Source: Streptomyces sp. NBC_00663
Lineage (GTDB): Bacteria; Actinomycetota; Actinomycetes; Streptomycetales; Streptomycetaceae
Length of the DNA: 64,000 nt
NCBI RefSeq assembly: GCF_036226885.1
Contig: NZ_CP109027.1
Location: forward strand, 8,928,001 to 8,992,000
Direction: 5' to 3'
The notes beneath the pieces were generated by a model. It had not been told where the DNA came from and ran no database searches. It worked only from the letters and a program-made list of their open reading frames with translations. Below are positions 25,261 through 34,205 of this stretch, piece by piece (positions within the stretch are counted from its first letter, which is position 1; the number at the start of each line of letters is the position of its first letter). The position numbers and the translations under genes were made by a program.

Positions 25261-26192
25261 CGTCCGAACCGGTCGTCCTCGGCCCCTCGCGAAGACGCGT
25301 CTACTGGCACACCGCGGTGACCCTCGCCGTCTTGGTGGGCGCGGGCTGTCTGGCCCGGCGGCACTGGCCGGTGCTGGAGCGCGGGGCCGTGGGACTCGCC
25401 GTCGCCGACCAGGGGTGGTTGCTGGTCGGCGGTGCGGCGGCCGCCGCGACCTGGGTGTGCGCCGCGCTGGCCCAACAGGGCGCGGTCGTGCCGCGGTTGC
25501 CCCAAGGCCGCCTGGTGGCCGCGCAGTTCGCCGCCGGTGCCGCCAACCACCTGCTGCCCGCCGGGCTCGGAGCGGGAGCGGTGAACCTGCGTTTCCTCAT
25601 GCGCTGCGGACTGTCCGCGGGGCGTGCCGCGAGCGCCCTCGCGGTGAAGGGCACCGCCGCCGCGGTGGTCCGGGCCGTGCTGATCGTCGTCCTCGCGGTG
25701 GCCTGCCCCGGCGTCCTGCGGGTGCCGCGGCCGAACCTCGTCGTCCTGGCCGTCGTGGTCGCCGCCGTCGCGGGCGTGGCCGTCCTCCTGGCGGTGCCCC
25801 GCTGCCGGCGTGCCCTCGCCGTCGTCCTCGCGGACATCAGGGCCGTGCACGCCAACCCGCCCCGGGCGGCGGCTCTCTGGGGCGGCCAGCTGGCCTTCGC
25901 CGCCCTGCACGCCCTCGTCCTGATCGCCGTCACCCAGGCCGTCGCGCTCTCCCTGCCCCCGGCCCGGGTGGCGCTCCTCTACGTCGCCGCCAGCAGCGCC
26001 GCCGCCCTGCTGCCCACGCCGGGCGGCCTCGGTTCCCTCGACGCGGCCCTCGGCTTCGCCCTCACCGCGAGCGGCGCCCCGGGCGCGACCGCGGCCTCCG
26101 CGGTCCTCGGCTACCGCCTGCTGACGGTGTGGCTGCCCCTGATCCCGGGGCTGGTGGTCCTGGCCGTACTCGTGCGCCGTAGATCCCTGTGA
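25257..26192 (+). CDS. LPG-synthase-type transmembrane protein (UPF0104/AglD-like)
   Basis: 311 residues, seven to eight helices, with the family landmarks LPAGLGAGAVNLRFLMRCGLS and LLPTPGGLGSLDAALGFAL. The family includes the flippase half of MprF and polyprenyl-linked glycosylation proteins such as AglD. Its ATG overlaps the stop of the GT-C gene, linking it to envelope or lipid glycosylation. There is no aminoacyl-transferase domain, so it is not a full lysyl-PG synthase. Confidence 0.82.
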   Translation: MTSEPVVLGPSRRRVYWHTAVTLAVLVGAGCLARRHWPVLERGAVGLAVADQGWLLVGGAAAAATWVCAALAQQGAVVPRLPQGRLVAAQFAAGAANHLLPAGLGAGAVNLRFLMRCGLSAGRAASALAVKGTAAAVVRAVLIVVLAVACPGVLRVPRPNLVVLAVVVAAVAGVAVLLAVPRCRRALAVVLADIRAVHANPPRAAALWGGQLAFAALHALVLIAVTQAVALSLPPARVALLYVAASSAAALLPTPGGLGSLDAALGFALTASGAPGATAASAVLGYRLLTVWLPLIPGLVVLAVLVRRRSL

Positions 26193-26271
26193 CCCTCACC
26201 CGTGTTTCCTTGCCGCGGACTTCAGGTAGGACCCGTGTGTCGGCCCGGAGACGACCAGGGGGGGGAACGTG

Positions 26272-27126
26272 ATGACGGCGAGCGACCAAGGAGGGCGCCT
26301 GGGGGAGGAGTTCTTCACTCCCGGGACCTCGTCCTTCACCGAGTTCCTGACCGCCCACCGCCCGGCCCTGCTGCCCACGCGCCCACCCTTCCCCGACGGC
26401 GTACACGCCGCCCCGGACCGGTTCCCGCACGGCACCACCGTGCTGGCCCTCGCCTACCGCGACGGTGTGCTGATCGCCGGCGACCGCAGGGCCACGATGG
26501 GCAATCTCATCGCCCAGCGCGACCTGGAGAAGGTGCACCCCGCCGACGACCACACCGCCGTGGCCTTCGCCGGCACCGTCGGTCTCGCGCTCGACATGGT
26601 GAAGCTGTACCAGGTCGAGCTCACGCACTTCGAGAAGATCGAGGGCATCCCGATGACCCTCAACGCCAAGGCGCGGCGGCTGGCCGGCATGATCCGGCAG
26701 AACCTCGGCCAGGCCATGCAGGGGCTCGCGGTCGTGCCGCTGCTCACCGGGTACGACGACACGGCGCCCGAGGGCGAGCGGGGCCGCATCTTCAGCTTCG
26801 ACGTCGCCGGCGGTCTGTACGAGAAACGGGACTTCCACGCCGAGGGATCCGGATCGCCCTATGCCCGGGGCGCGTTGAAGAAGCTGTTCCACCAGGGCAT
26901 GTCCCGGCGCGATGCCGCGCTCGCCGCCCTCCAGGCGCTGTACGACGCGGCGGACGACGACTCCGCGACCGGCGGGCCCGACATCAACCGACGGATCTTC
27001 CCGATCGTCTCGGTCATCACCGAGGACGGCTTCGAGCGGCTGCCGGAACAGGAGACGGAGGAGCTGAGCCGCGAGACGGTGGACCAGCGCCGCACCCGCC
27101 CGGACGGCCCCCACGCGACGCCCTGA
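26272..27126 (+). CDS. prcB: Proteasome subunit beta (orphan paralogue)
   Basis: 284 residues. A 54-residue propeptide (GEEFFTPGTSSFTEFL, typical of actinobacterial PrcB) ends at HG, before Thr55-Thr56. All core catalytic residues are in register with mature Thr1: Asp71 (D17), Arg73 (R19) and Lys87 (K33), plus GSGSPYARGA and YDAADDDSATGGPD. It should therefore self-process and be active. The usual partners (PrcA, Pup, Dop, PafA, Mpa/ARC) are not encoded within reach. This looks like a second, isolated beta gene rather than the main prcBA operon. GGGGG precedes the ATG; a GTG one codon earlier is possible. Confidence 0.9.
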   Translation: MTASDQGGRLGEEFFTPGTSSFTEFLTAHRPALLPTRPPFPDGVHAAPDRFPHGTTVLALAYRDGVLIAGDRRATMGNLIAQRDLEKVHPADDHTAVAFAGTVGLALDMVKLYQVELTHFEKIEGIPMTLNAKARRLAGMIRQNLGQAMQGLAVVPLLTGYDDTAPEGERGRIFSFDVAGGLYEKRDFHAEGSGSPYARGALKKLFHQGMSRRDAALAALQALYDAADDDSATGGPDINRRIFPIVSVITEDGFERLPEQETEELSRETVDQRRTRPDGPHATP

Positions 27127-27189
27127 GCCGGCCGCCCGGCTCTGACCATCCCCTTTCCCCTTCCGTGGGGAAGATCTGCCACGGCCTTT

Positions 27190-27208
27190 ACTGCACATGA
27201 GTTGCAGT
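27190..27208. promoter_or_regulatory. 19-bp palindrome upstream of the nickel/cobalt permease
   Basis: ACTGCA-CATGAGT-TGCAGT, perfect 6-bp arms with a 7-bp centre, 61 bp before the permease start. The TGCA half-sites and 19-bp size fit a Fur-family regulator such as Nur, whose published box has TGCAA/TTGCA elements. A metal-responsive operator is the likely role. Confidence 0.55.
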
Positions 27209-27269
27209 TACCGGAGGATGGCACAAGGCTGCCTGTCGCGGCCGCTTCGCCGAACGAGAGATCCTCCCG

Positions 27270-28409
27270 ATGCCGGTCGCCCCTGACTCCGCTCCGCCCC
27301 TCCCCGCCCCGGCCACCGGAAAGGCCGGGGTACGGCAGCGCGTCCGCGGCTCGATGACGCGTGAGGAGTGGATCAGGGTCGGGGGGATGGCCGCGTTCAT
27401 CCTCGCCCTGCACGTCATCGGCTGGTTCACCCTGGTCGCGCTCGTCGCGCCCGAGCACTACAGCGTCGGCACGAAGTCCTTCGGCGTCGGCATCGGCGTC
27501 ACCGCGTACACGCTCGGCATGCGACATGCCTTCGACGCCGACCACATCGCGGCGATCGACAACACCACCCGCAAGCTGATGGGGGAGGGGCAGCGGCCCC
27601 TGTCGGTGGGCTTCTGGTTCTCGCTCGGCCACTCCAGCGTCGTCTTCGGCCTGACGTTCCTGCTCTCCCTGGGCGTGAAGGCCCTCGCGGGCCCGGTCCG
27701 CGACGACGGCTCCTCGCTCCACGACATCACCGGACTCATCGGTACGACGGTCTCCGGGACCTTCCTCTACGTCATCGCCGGCATGAACCTGGTGATCCTG
27801 GCCGGGATCTGGAAGGTGTTCCGCCGGATGCGCGCGGGAACCTTCGACGAGGCCACCCTTGAGGAGCACCTGAACAACCGCGGCTTCATGAACCGCCTCC
27901 TGGGCCGTGTCATGGGGTCGATCACCAGGCCCTGGCAGATGTACCCCCTCGGCCTCCTCTTCGGCCTGGGCTTCGACACCGCCACCGAGGTCGCGCTGCT
28001 CGTCCTGGCGGGCTCGGGCGCGGCGTCCGGCCTGCCCTGGTACGCGATCCTGTGCCTGCCCGTCCTCTTCGCCGCCGGCATGTCCCTCCTGGACACGATC
28101 GACGGCACGTTCATGAACTTCGCCTACGACTGGGCGTTCTCCAAGCCGGTCCGCAAGGTCTACTACAACCTCACCATCACCGGCCTGTCGGTCGCCGTGG
28201 CCCTCCTGATCGGCACGGTCGAACTCCTCGGCCTGCTCGCCGAGAAGCTCGACCTGCGCGGCCCGTTCTGGACCTGGATCTTTGGCCTCGACCTCAACAC
28301 CCTCGGCTTCGCGGTCGTAGCCCTGTTCGTGCTGACCTGGGCCGTCGCCCTGGTGGTGTGGAAGGTGGGCCGGATCGAGGAGAAATGGACGACCGACCTC
28401 GCGGACTGA
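27270..28409 (+). CDS. NiCoT family nickel/cobalt transporter (HoxN/NixA type)
   Basis: 379 residues, eight transmembrane helices. The family signature RHAFDADHIAAIDNTTRKL (His-x4-Asp-His) in helix II and LGHSSVVFGLTFLL are intact, as is LGFDTATEVALL. It imports Ni2+ or Co2+ at high affinity. A palindrome upstream suggests metal control. Streptomyces needs nickel for NiSOD, urease and hydrogenase, and cobalt for B12. No such gene is adjacent, and no B12-box riboswitch is visible in the leader. Confidence 0.95.
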   Translation: MPVAPDSAPPLPAPATGKAGVRQRVRGSMTREEWIRVGGMAAFILALHVIGWFTLVALVAPEHYSVGTKSFGVGIGVTAYTLGMRHAFDADHIAAIDNTTRKLMGEGQRPLSVGFWFSLGHSSVVFGLTFLLSLGVKALAGPVRDDGSSLHDITGLIGTTVSGTFLYVIAGMNLVILAGIWKVFRRMRAGTFDEATLEEHLNNRGFMNRLLGRVMGSITRPWQMYPLGLLFGLGFDTATEVALLVLAGSGAASGLPWYAILCLPVLFAAGMSLLDTIDGTFMNFAYDWAFSKPVRKVYYNLTITGLSVAVALLIGTVELLGLLAEKLDLRGPFWTWIFGLDLNTLGFAVVALFVLTWAVALVVWKVGRIEEKWTTDLAD

Positions 28410-28415
28410 CCCCGC

Positions 28416-29369
28416 TCACGACCGAAGGTCCTTGCGCCACTTCAGGATCTGCTTCTCCGCATCTCCCGTGTACGACCAGGGCGTTCGGGTGGCACGCGGG
28501 CCCTGGACGCGCAGGAGCGTGCCCGCGATGTCCGTCAGGCCCCCGTGACAGGCCGCGTGGGTCAGGTAGTTGAGGTCGCGCAGCTCGCCGGGGGCGATCG
28601 TGGTGCCGGGGCGGTCGGCGAACCAGCGTTGCCAGGTGCGGCGTACGTCGCTGACGGCGCCGTCGTGGGTCCAGTGCTCGGCGAGGCCGACCGCCGACTG
28701 GCGCCCCTTGGCCGCGTCCAGGGCGTAGCGGTACTCCTCGACGCGGGCGTACTGGACCAGGACCGGCAGCGCGCATCCCGGCGGTGCCACCCCGGCCGCG
28801 TCGCGGGCGAAGTCGTACATCAGGCCGTGCGTGCCGTGCCAGCGGGAGGAGTAGTAGTGGAGTATCTGGAGATGGCCCTCCACGCTGTAGGGGTCGCGCC
28901 GGTGCAACTCGTCCCACCAGCGCGCCAGTTCCTGTCGGCGCACCCCCGACGGGTAAAGGCGGGCGACTGAGATCAGGGAGATCCAGGGCGTGGGATCGTC
29001 CGGATACGCGTCGGCGGCCTGGAGGCAGGACAGCACGGCGGTGTCGATGCGGTGCTGGTCGATCGGCACCCCGCGGCCCGCGGTGATCGCCACATTGAAC
29101 GCCCGGGCCACCTCCGTCGCCGCCCGCAGCACCAGCGCGTCACCGCTGTGCGGCTCGGCGGCCAGCCATGACTCGGCCGTCGAACTGCTCGCACAGGCCT
29201 GCGCGAGCAGCCGGACGCGGTGGCCGCGGCTGAGCCAGTCGGGGCCGGTCGTGCGCAGCAGTTCCCGCAGCCCCTGCCAGCGGCCGATGACGATGTCATG
29301 GCGGGCGTCGCTGAGGGCCATGTCACCGCAGTCGGGGTCGAAATCGAGGGTGAAGCGGTCTCTCACCAT
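28416..29369 (-). CDS. Conserved helical protein of unknown function (317 aa)
   Basis: 317 residues from the ATG at 29369, no signal or membrane segment. It is strongly alpha-helical with TPR-like pair spacing (SRGHRVRLLAQACASS, TAVLSCLQAADAYPDDPTPW, GELRDLNYLTHAACHGG). It starts 11 bp after the stop of the APC permease, so the two form an operon. It may be a scaffold or regulatory protein. I do not recognise a named family with certainty. Confidence 0.72.
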   Translation of the reverse strand: MVRDRFTLDFDPDCGDMALSDARHDIVIGRWQGLRELLRTTGPDWLSRGHRVRLLAQACASSSTAESWLAAEPHSGDALVLRAATEVARAFNVAITAGRGVPIDQHRIDTAVLSCLQAADAYPDDPTPWISLISVARLYPSGVRRQELARWWDELHRRDPYSVEGHLQILHYYSSRWHGTHGLMYDFARDAAGVAPPGCALPVLVQYARVEEYRYALDAAKGRQSAVGLAEHWTHDGAVSDVRRTWQRWFADRPGTTIAPGELRDLNYLTHAACHGGLTDIAGTLLRVQGPRATRTPWSYTGDAEKQILKWRKDLRS

Positions 29370-29380
29370 GGCCGGCTCCC

Positions 29381-30853
29381 TCAGAAGTCGGTGGGGAGAC
29401 CCTGATGGACACGGGACTGCGCGACCACGACACCCTCGGGGACGTAGTCCGCCTCGACGGTGTGCGTGGCGTCGAGTTTGGCGGGGCGGTAGTAGTCGCT
29501 GCCCTGTCGCCAGTACCAGAGCATCGGCAGCACCCCGACGGCCAGACCGCCGATGCCGATGGTGATCGCGGCGGCGCTCAGCTCGCTCAGCGACTCGATG
29601 AAGATCCAGAACATGAACACGGCGCCCAGCAGCGGCCACAGGCCGCCGAGCAGGAAGTTGGCCGCCGACTTCAGCAGCATCTTGCGGTAGGCGACGACGA
29701 CCGCGAGGCCCGCGAGCCCGTAGTACACGGCGATCTGGAGACCGATCGCCGAGATGGCGTCGGAGAGGATGTCGCCCACCGTGCCCAGCAGGTTGGAGGC
29801 GATGAGCATCACCAGCGCCACCACACCGACCACACTGATGGCCACCGACGGCGTGTTCCACCGGCGGTGCACCTTGCCGAGCGCGGACGGCATCGTACGG
29901 TCGCGGCCCATCGCGAACAGCGAACGCGTGACCTGGATCAGCGTGGTCTCCAGCGTGGCGATGGTCGACAGCATCACCGCGACGACGAGCAGCTTGCCGC
30001 CCCAGCCCGGCCAGATCTCCTCGCCCAGCACCGACAGCACGTTGGCGTCGTTCTCCTCGATCTGCCGCGAGGACAGCACGACGTTCACCGCGATGGTGAA
30101 GGCCTCGAAGAGCAGGAAGACGATGCCCACCCCGATCAGGCCCGCGAGTCCGGTCGTACGACGGCTGTTGCGGGTCTCCTCGGAGAGATTGCTGGTGACG
30201 TCCCAGCCCCAGTAGTAGAACGCCGCGATGAGCGCCCCCGACGCGAAGCCCGAGACGCCGTCGAACTGGCCGAAGCCGAGCCAGGACCAGTCGAAGGCGC
30301 GGGCGTTGTCCGAGTGGAAGAGGGCCAGCACCGCGAAGAGGGCGAGTATGGCGAGTTCGATGCCGGACATGAGCAACTGGGCGCGGACGGTGAGCCGGGC
30401 GCCGCCGAGCACCACCAGCAGCATCACCACGAACCAGGCCGCGCCGACCAGCGTCGACAACGCGGTGTTGTCGGCGAGTTCCCCGTCGAACAGAGCCAGC
30501 GTCATCGAACCGGCGGGCAGCGAACCGGCCACCATGAAGATGGTCGCCGACACCACCAGCGCCCAGCCGCTGAGAAAGCCGAGGAACGGGTGGAGCGTGC
30601 GGCCCACCCAGGAGTAACTGGCGCCCGCGTTCACGTCGATGCGGCTGAGGTAGCTGAACGCCAGGGCGATGCCCAGCATGGGGATGGCGCAGTACAGCAG
30701 GGCGGCGGGGCTGGCCAGGCCCACCGAGCCGACGAGGACGGCCGTGGTGGCGGCGATCGAGTACGCCGGGGCGCTGCCCGCGACGGCCATCACCACCGTG
30801 TCGAAGGTCCCGAGGGCGTTGGCCTGTAGCCCTCTGCCCCTGTTGTTGCTCAT
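29381..30853 (-). CDS. APC superfamily amino-acid permease
   Basis: 490 residues, twelve to thirteen helices. Helix I has TVVMAVAGSAPAYSIAATTA, a typical APC unwound-helix Gly/Ala region, and the amphipathic loop LFAMGRDRTMPSALGKVHRR is characteristic of the family. The ATG at 30853 is preceded by GGAAAG. It probably takes up an amino acid or amine; specificity is not readable. The small helical protein downstream is co-transcribed. The leader upstream has a G-run (30909-30926). Confidence 0.9.
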   Translation of the reverse strand: MSNNRGRGLQANALGTFDTVVMAVAGSAPAYSIAATTAVLVGSVGLASPAALLYCAIPMLGIALAFSYLSRIDVNAGASYSWVGRTLHPFLGFLSGWALVVSATIFMVAGSLPAGSMTLALFDGELADNTALSTLVGAAWFVVMLLVVLGGARLTVRAQLLMSGIELAILALFAVLALFHSDNARAFDWSWLGFGQFDGVSGFASGALIAAFYYWGWDVTSNLSEETRNSRRTTGLAGLIGVGIVFLLFEAFTIAVNVVLSSRQIEENDANVLSVLGEEIWPGWGGKLLVVAVMLSTIATLETTLIQVTRSLFAMGRDRTMPSALGKVHRRWNTPSVAISVVGVVALVMLIASNLLGTVGDILSDAISAIGLQIAVYYGLAGLAVVVAYRKMLLKSAANFLLGGLWPLLGAVFMFWIFIESLSELSAAAITIGIGGLAVGVLPMLWYWRQGSDYYRPAKLDATHTVEADYVPEGVVVAQSRVHQGLPTDF

Positions 30854-31143
30854 GACTTGCTGCTTTCCGTCGTGCACGACGCAGGGACGACCAGGTCCCG
30901 ACGGCGTAAGGGGGGTGGGGGGGTGGAACCCGCCTCCCACGACGAGGGATGGCCTCGGGCAAGGGGCGGCACAAAGGGGGGCGGCAGACACCGTTCAGCA
31001 CTGCGTCGGCAGACGGTCACACCGTGTGTGCGAGTGATGATAGCCCTACCCGTCGGCCTTTCAAGATGGGGCGGAGGGCAATCTCCCGTTTCCAACTCCG
31101 CCGCAGGTCAGGGGCGTTGCCCGGGGCGGAGTCGGGGGGCGGG

Positions 31144-32553
31144 TCAGTCGCCGATGCGGTCGATCTGGCGGAGCTTGTTGGTGGCGTCGAGAGCGGCGAC
31201 CTTGTACGACTCCGCGAGCGTCGGGTAGTTGAACACCGCGTCGACGAGATAGTCGACCGTGCCGCCGCAGCCCATCACGGACTGGCCGATGTGGATGAGC
31301 TCGGTGGCGCCGGTCCCGAAGCAGTGCACACCGAGCAGGGTGCGGTCCTCGGGGGACACCAGCAGCTTCAGCATGCCGTGCGAGTCACCGATGATCTGGC
31401 CGCGGGCCAGCTCCCGATAACGGGAGATACCGACCTCGAACGGGATGCTCTCCTCGGTGAGTTGGTCCTCGGTCCGGCCCACGAAGCTGATCTCGGGAAT
31501 GGTGTAGATACCGATGGGCTGGAGGTGGTGCATCCGCCCGACCGGCTCCCCGAACGCGTGGTACGCGGCCGAGCGCCCCTGTTCCATCGAGGTGGCGGCC
31601 AGTGCCGGGAAGCCGATGACATCGCCTACGGCGTAGATGTGCGGCACCTCGGTGCGGTAGAACTCGTCGACCGTGATCCGCCCGCGCCGGTCCGCCGACA
31701 GGCCCGCCTTGTCGAGGTCGAGGTCGTCGGTGAGGCCCTGGCGGCCCGCCGAGTACATCACGGCGTCGGCGGGGATCTTCTTGCCGCTCTCCAGGACGGT
31801 CAGCGTGCCCCGCGGATGCCGCTCCACCGCGGCCACCGTCTCCCCGAACCGGAAGGTCACGGCCAGGTCCCGCAGGTGGTACTTGAGCGACTCGATCACC
31901 TCGACGTCGCACAGGTCGAGCATCCCGGCCCGCTTCTCCACCACGGTGACCTTGCTGCCGAGCGCGGCGAACATGGACGCGTACTCCATGCCGATGACCC
32001 CGGCGCCGACGATGACCATCGAGCGCGGAACGTGCTCCAGGGCGAGGACGTTGTCGGAGTCCATGATGGTGCGCCCGTCGAACTCGACACTGTCCGGGCG
32101 GGCCGGCCGGGTACCGGTGGCGATGACGATGTGCTCGGCGCTCAGCAGCCGTTCATGCCCGGTCACCTCGCGCAGGGCGACGGTGTGGGGGTCGACGAAA
32201 TGGCCGGTTCCGGCGTAGAGGGGGATGTGGTTGCGGGAGAGCTGGCTGCGGATGACGTCCACCTCGCGGCTGACCACGTGCTGGGTGCGCGCGGTCAGAT
32301 CGGAGACGGTGATGTCCTCCTTCAGCCGGTAGCTCTGCCCGTACAGATCGCGCTGGGTCAGACCGGTGAGGTACAGCACGGCCTCGCGCAGGGTCTTGGA
32401 GGGGATGGTGCCGGTGTGGATGGAGACCCCGCCGACCATGTCGGGGCGGTCGATGATGGCCGCCCGGCGGCCCAGCTTGGCCGCGGCGATGGCGGCCTTC
32501 TGGCCACCCGGACCGGATCCGATGACGAGCAGGTCGAAGTCGAAGTCAGGCAC
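31144..32553 (-). CDS. sthA: Soluble pyridine nucleotide transhydrogenase (Si-specific)
   Basis: 469-residue flavoprotein. The FAD motif VIGSGPGGQKAAIAAAKLG, the NAD(P) motif IVGAGVIGMEYASMFAALG and the C-terminal dimerisation domain with VHCFGTGATELIHIGQ are present. In place of the redox-active CxxxxC disulfide it has SIHTGTIPSKT, the mark that separates SthA from lipoamide or glutathione reductases. It moves reducing equivalents between NADPH and NADH in the cytosol. Length and all motifs agree with the family. It is read alone. Confidence 0.95.
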   Translation of the reverse strand: MPDFDFDLLVIGSGPGGQKAAIAAAKLGRRAAIIDRPDMVGGVSIHTGTIPSKTLREAVLYLTGLTQRDLYGQSYRLKEDITVSDLTARTQHVVSREVDVIRSQLSRNHIPLYAGTGHFVDPHTVALREVTGHERLLSAEHIVIATGTRPARPDSVEFDGRTIMDSDNVLALEHVPRSMVIVGAGVIGMEYASMFAALGSKVTVVEKRAGMLDLCDVEVIESLKYHLRDLAVTFRFGETVAAVERHPRGTLTVLESGKKIPADAVMYSAGRQGLTDDLDLDKAGLSADRRGRITVDEFYRTEVPHIYAVGDVIGFPALAATSMEQGRSAAYHAFGEPVGRMHHLQPIGIYTIPEISFVGRTEDQLTEESIPFEVGISRYRELARGQIIGDSHGMLKLLVSPEDRTLLGVHCFGTGATELIHIGQSVMGCGGTVDYLVDAVFNYPTLAESYKVAALDATNKLRQIDRIGD

Positions 32554-32690
32554 CCTCAGGAGTCTGACAGCCCGAGGGTGCGCTGCGGAAGACCGAGCAA
32601 CTCACCGGCGCGGATGATCAGTTGAGCCGCCGGAGCCGAGCGGGTGCCGAGCGGGGTGCCGAACCCGGCCCTCGGCGTGACAATGCCGTC

Positions 32691-33821
32691 ATGGGTCATC
32701 GAATCGGCGACGCGAGCACCCCCGCCCGGCTGGCCGCCCCCGACGAGGGCATCGGCCACGACGAGCTGGCCCTCGCCACCCGCAACCACGGTCTGCCCCT
32801 GGAAGCCCTGCGCTACGACGTCACCCCGCCGGGCCTGCACTACGTCCTGACGCACTACGACATCCCGTACGTCCCCGACGACACGCGGTGGCCGCTCACC
32901 GTCGGCGGCCTGGTTCGCCGGCCGCTCCGCCTCACCCCCGCCGATCTGCGGGCGTTCCCCCAGGTCACCACCCGGGTGACGCTGGAGTGCGCGGGCAACG
33001 GCCGGGCCCTGCTGACGCCCCGCCCGGTGAGCCAGCCCTGGCTCGTCGAGGCCGTCGGCACCGCCGACTGGACCGGCGTACCGTTGCGGCTGCTGCTGGA
33101 GCGGGCGGGGGTCGAACCCGGCGCCGTGGACGTGGTGTTCACCGGCGCGGACCATGGCGTGGAGCGGGGCGTCGAGCAGGACTACCGGCGCGCCCTGCCG
33201 ATCGGGGCCGCCACCGGCACCGAGCCGGAGGTGCTGGTGGCGTACGCGATGAACGGCGCCCCGCTGCCGCCGCAGCACGGCCGCCCGCTGCGGCTGGTCG
33301 TGCCCGGCTGGTACGGCATGGCGCACGTGAAGTGGCTGCGCGAGGTGACCGTCGTCGACACGGAGTTCACGGGTTTCCAGCAGTCCGTCGCCTACCGGCT
33401 GCGCCAGGACCCCGGCGACGAGGGTGAACCCGTCACCCGGATCGTGCCGCGCGCCCTGCTGGTCCCCCCGGGTTTCCCGGACTTCATGTCCCGGACCCGG
33501 GTGGTCAGGCCCGGTCCGGTGCCGCTGGAGGGGCGCGCCTGGTCGGGGCGGGCACCCGTGACCCGGGTCGAGGTGAGCGCGGACGCCGGGCGGACCTGGC
33601 AGGAGGCCGACCTGGAGCCCGACGGCGGGCACCGGTGGGCGTGGCGCCGCTGGCGCTCCACCTGGACGGCGACGCCCGGCGAGCACACGCTGAGCGCCCG
33701 GGCGAGCGACGCCGACGGACACACCCAGCCCCTGGATCAGCCCTGGAACCGTGGCGGTTTCGCCGTCAACCTCGTCCAGCGGGTGCCGGTGCTGTGCCTC
33801 GACGAGGACGCGGAGAACTAG
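32691..33821 (+). CDS. Sulfite-oxidase-like molybdopterin-dependent oxidoreductase
   Basis: 376 residues from the ATG at 32691; the open frame continues 69 bp upstream without a better start. The Moco domain has VTLECAGNGRALL, where Cys100 should ligate molybdenum, plus VPGWYGMAHVKWL. A Mo-co dimerisation domain follows (about 260-376, RVEVSADAGRTWQEADL and QPWNRGGFAVN). There is no Tat signal and no heme domain, so it appears cytosolic or needs another partner. Sulfite is the family substrate, but this group is not fully defined. Confidence 0.88.
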   Translation: MGHRIGDASTPARLAAPDEGIGHDELALATRNHGLPLEALRYDVTPPGLHYVLTHYDIPYVPDDTRWPLTVGGLVRRPLRLTPADLRAFPQVTTRVTLECAGNGRALLTPRPVSQPWLVEAVGTADWTGVPLRLLLERAGVEPGAVDVVFTGADHGVERGVEQDYRRALPIGAATGTEPEVLVAYAMNGAPLPPQHGRPLRLVVPGWYGMAHVKWLREVTVVDTEFTGFQQSVAYRLRQDPGDEGEPVTRIVPRALLVPPGFPDFMSRTRVVRPGPVPLEGRAWSGRAPVTRVEVSADAGRTWQEADLEPDGGHRWAWRRWRSTWTATPGEHTLSARASDADGHTQPLDQPWNRGGFAVNLVQRVPVLCLDEDAEN

Positions 33822-33857
33822 GGCCCGGCGCGTGCCGGGCCGGGAAGGCCGTGCGGG

Positions 33858-34064
33858 CTACGGCAGCAGCTTCTCCAGCGCGGCGGGCCCCTCGCTCTCC
33901 AGCTTGCGCCTGGCCCATTCCAGATTGCGCGGGGTCAGGTCCCGGCCGGCGGCGAGCACCACGTCCTCGGCCGACACCTCGGTGCCGGTGCGGGTGTGGA
34001 GCAGGGCGTCGGGGGTGGCGCGGTCCTCGGCGGGCCCGGACGCGCCGGGCTGTGACGTCGGCAT
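33858..34064 (-). CDS. Small conserved Streptomyces protein (68 aa)
   Basis: 68 residues from the ATG at 34064, chosen because GAGGAG lies 8 nt upstream; ATG codons further upstream lack this. A disordered start is followed by AEDVVLAAGRDLTPRNLEWARRKLE and a helical end. No domain is recognised. It is convergent with the sulfite-oxidase-like gene and divergent from the MMPL gene. Confidence 0.65.
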   Translation of the reverse strand: MPTSQPGASGPAEDRATPDALLHTRTGTEVSAEDVVLAAGRDLTPRNLEWARRKLESEGPAALEKLLP

Positions 34065-34205
34065 GATGGGTGCTCCTCGGGTCGTCATCGGGTCCGATAT
34101 CACCATTCACCCGGCGGGCGCGGTGTGCATCCGGAGAGCCCGTGCCCGGGGTGCCGACCAGATGGGGCGGGCGTCTAATGGGGGTAGCGAGCAAAGGTCG
34201 ATGCC

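Noticed and set aside
27127..27269. Cobalamin riboswitch before the NiCoT gene
   Set aside because: No B12-box sequence or suitable fold seen; a palindrome explains the region better.
31144..32553. Loss of the redox disulfide in the flavoprotein
   Set aside because: Absence of CxxxxC is normal for soluble transhydrogenases.
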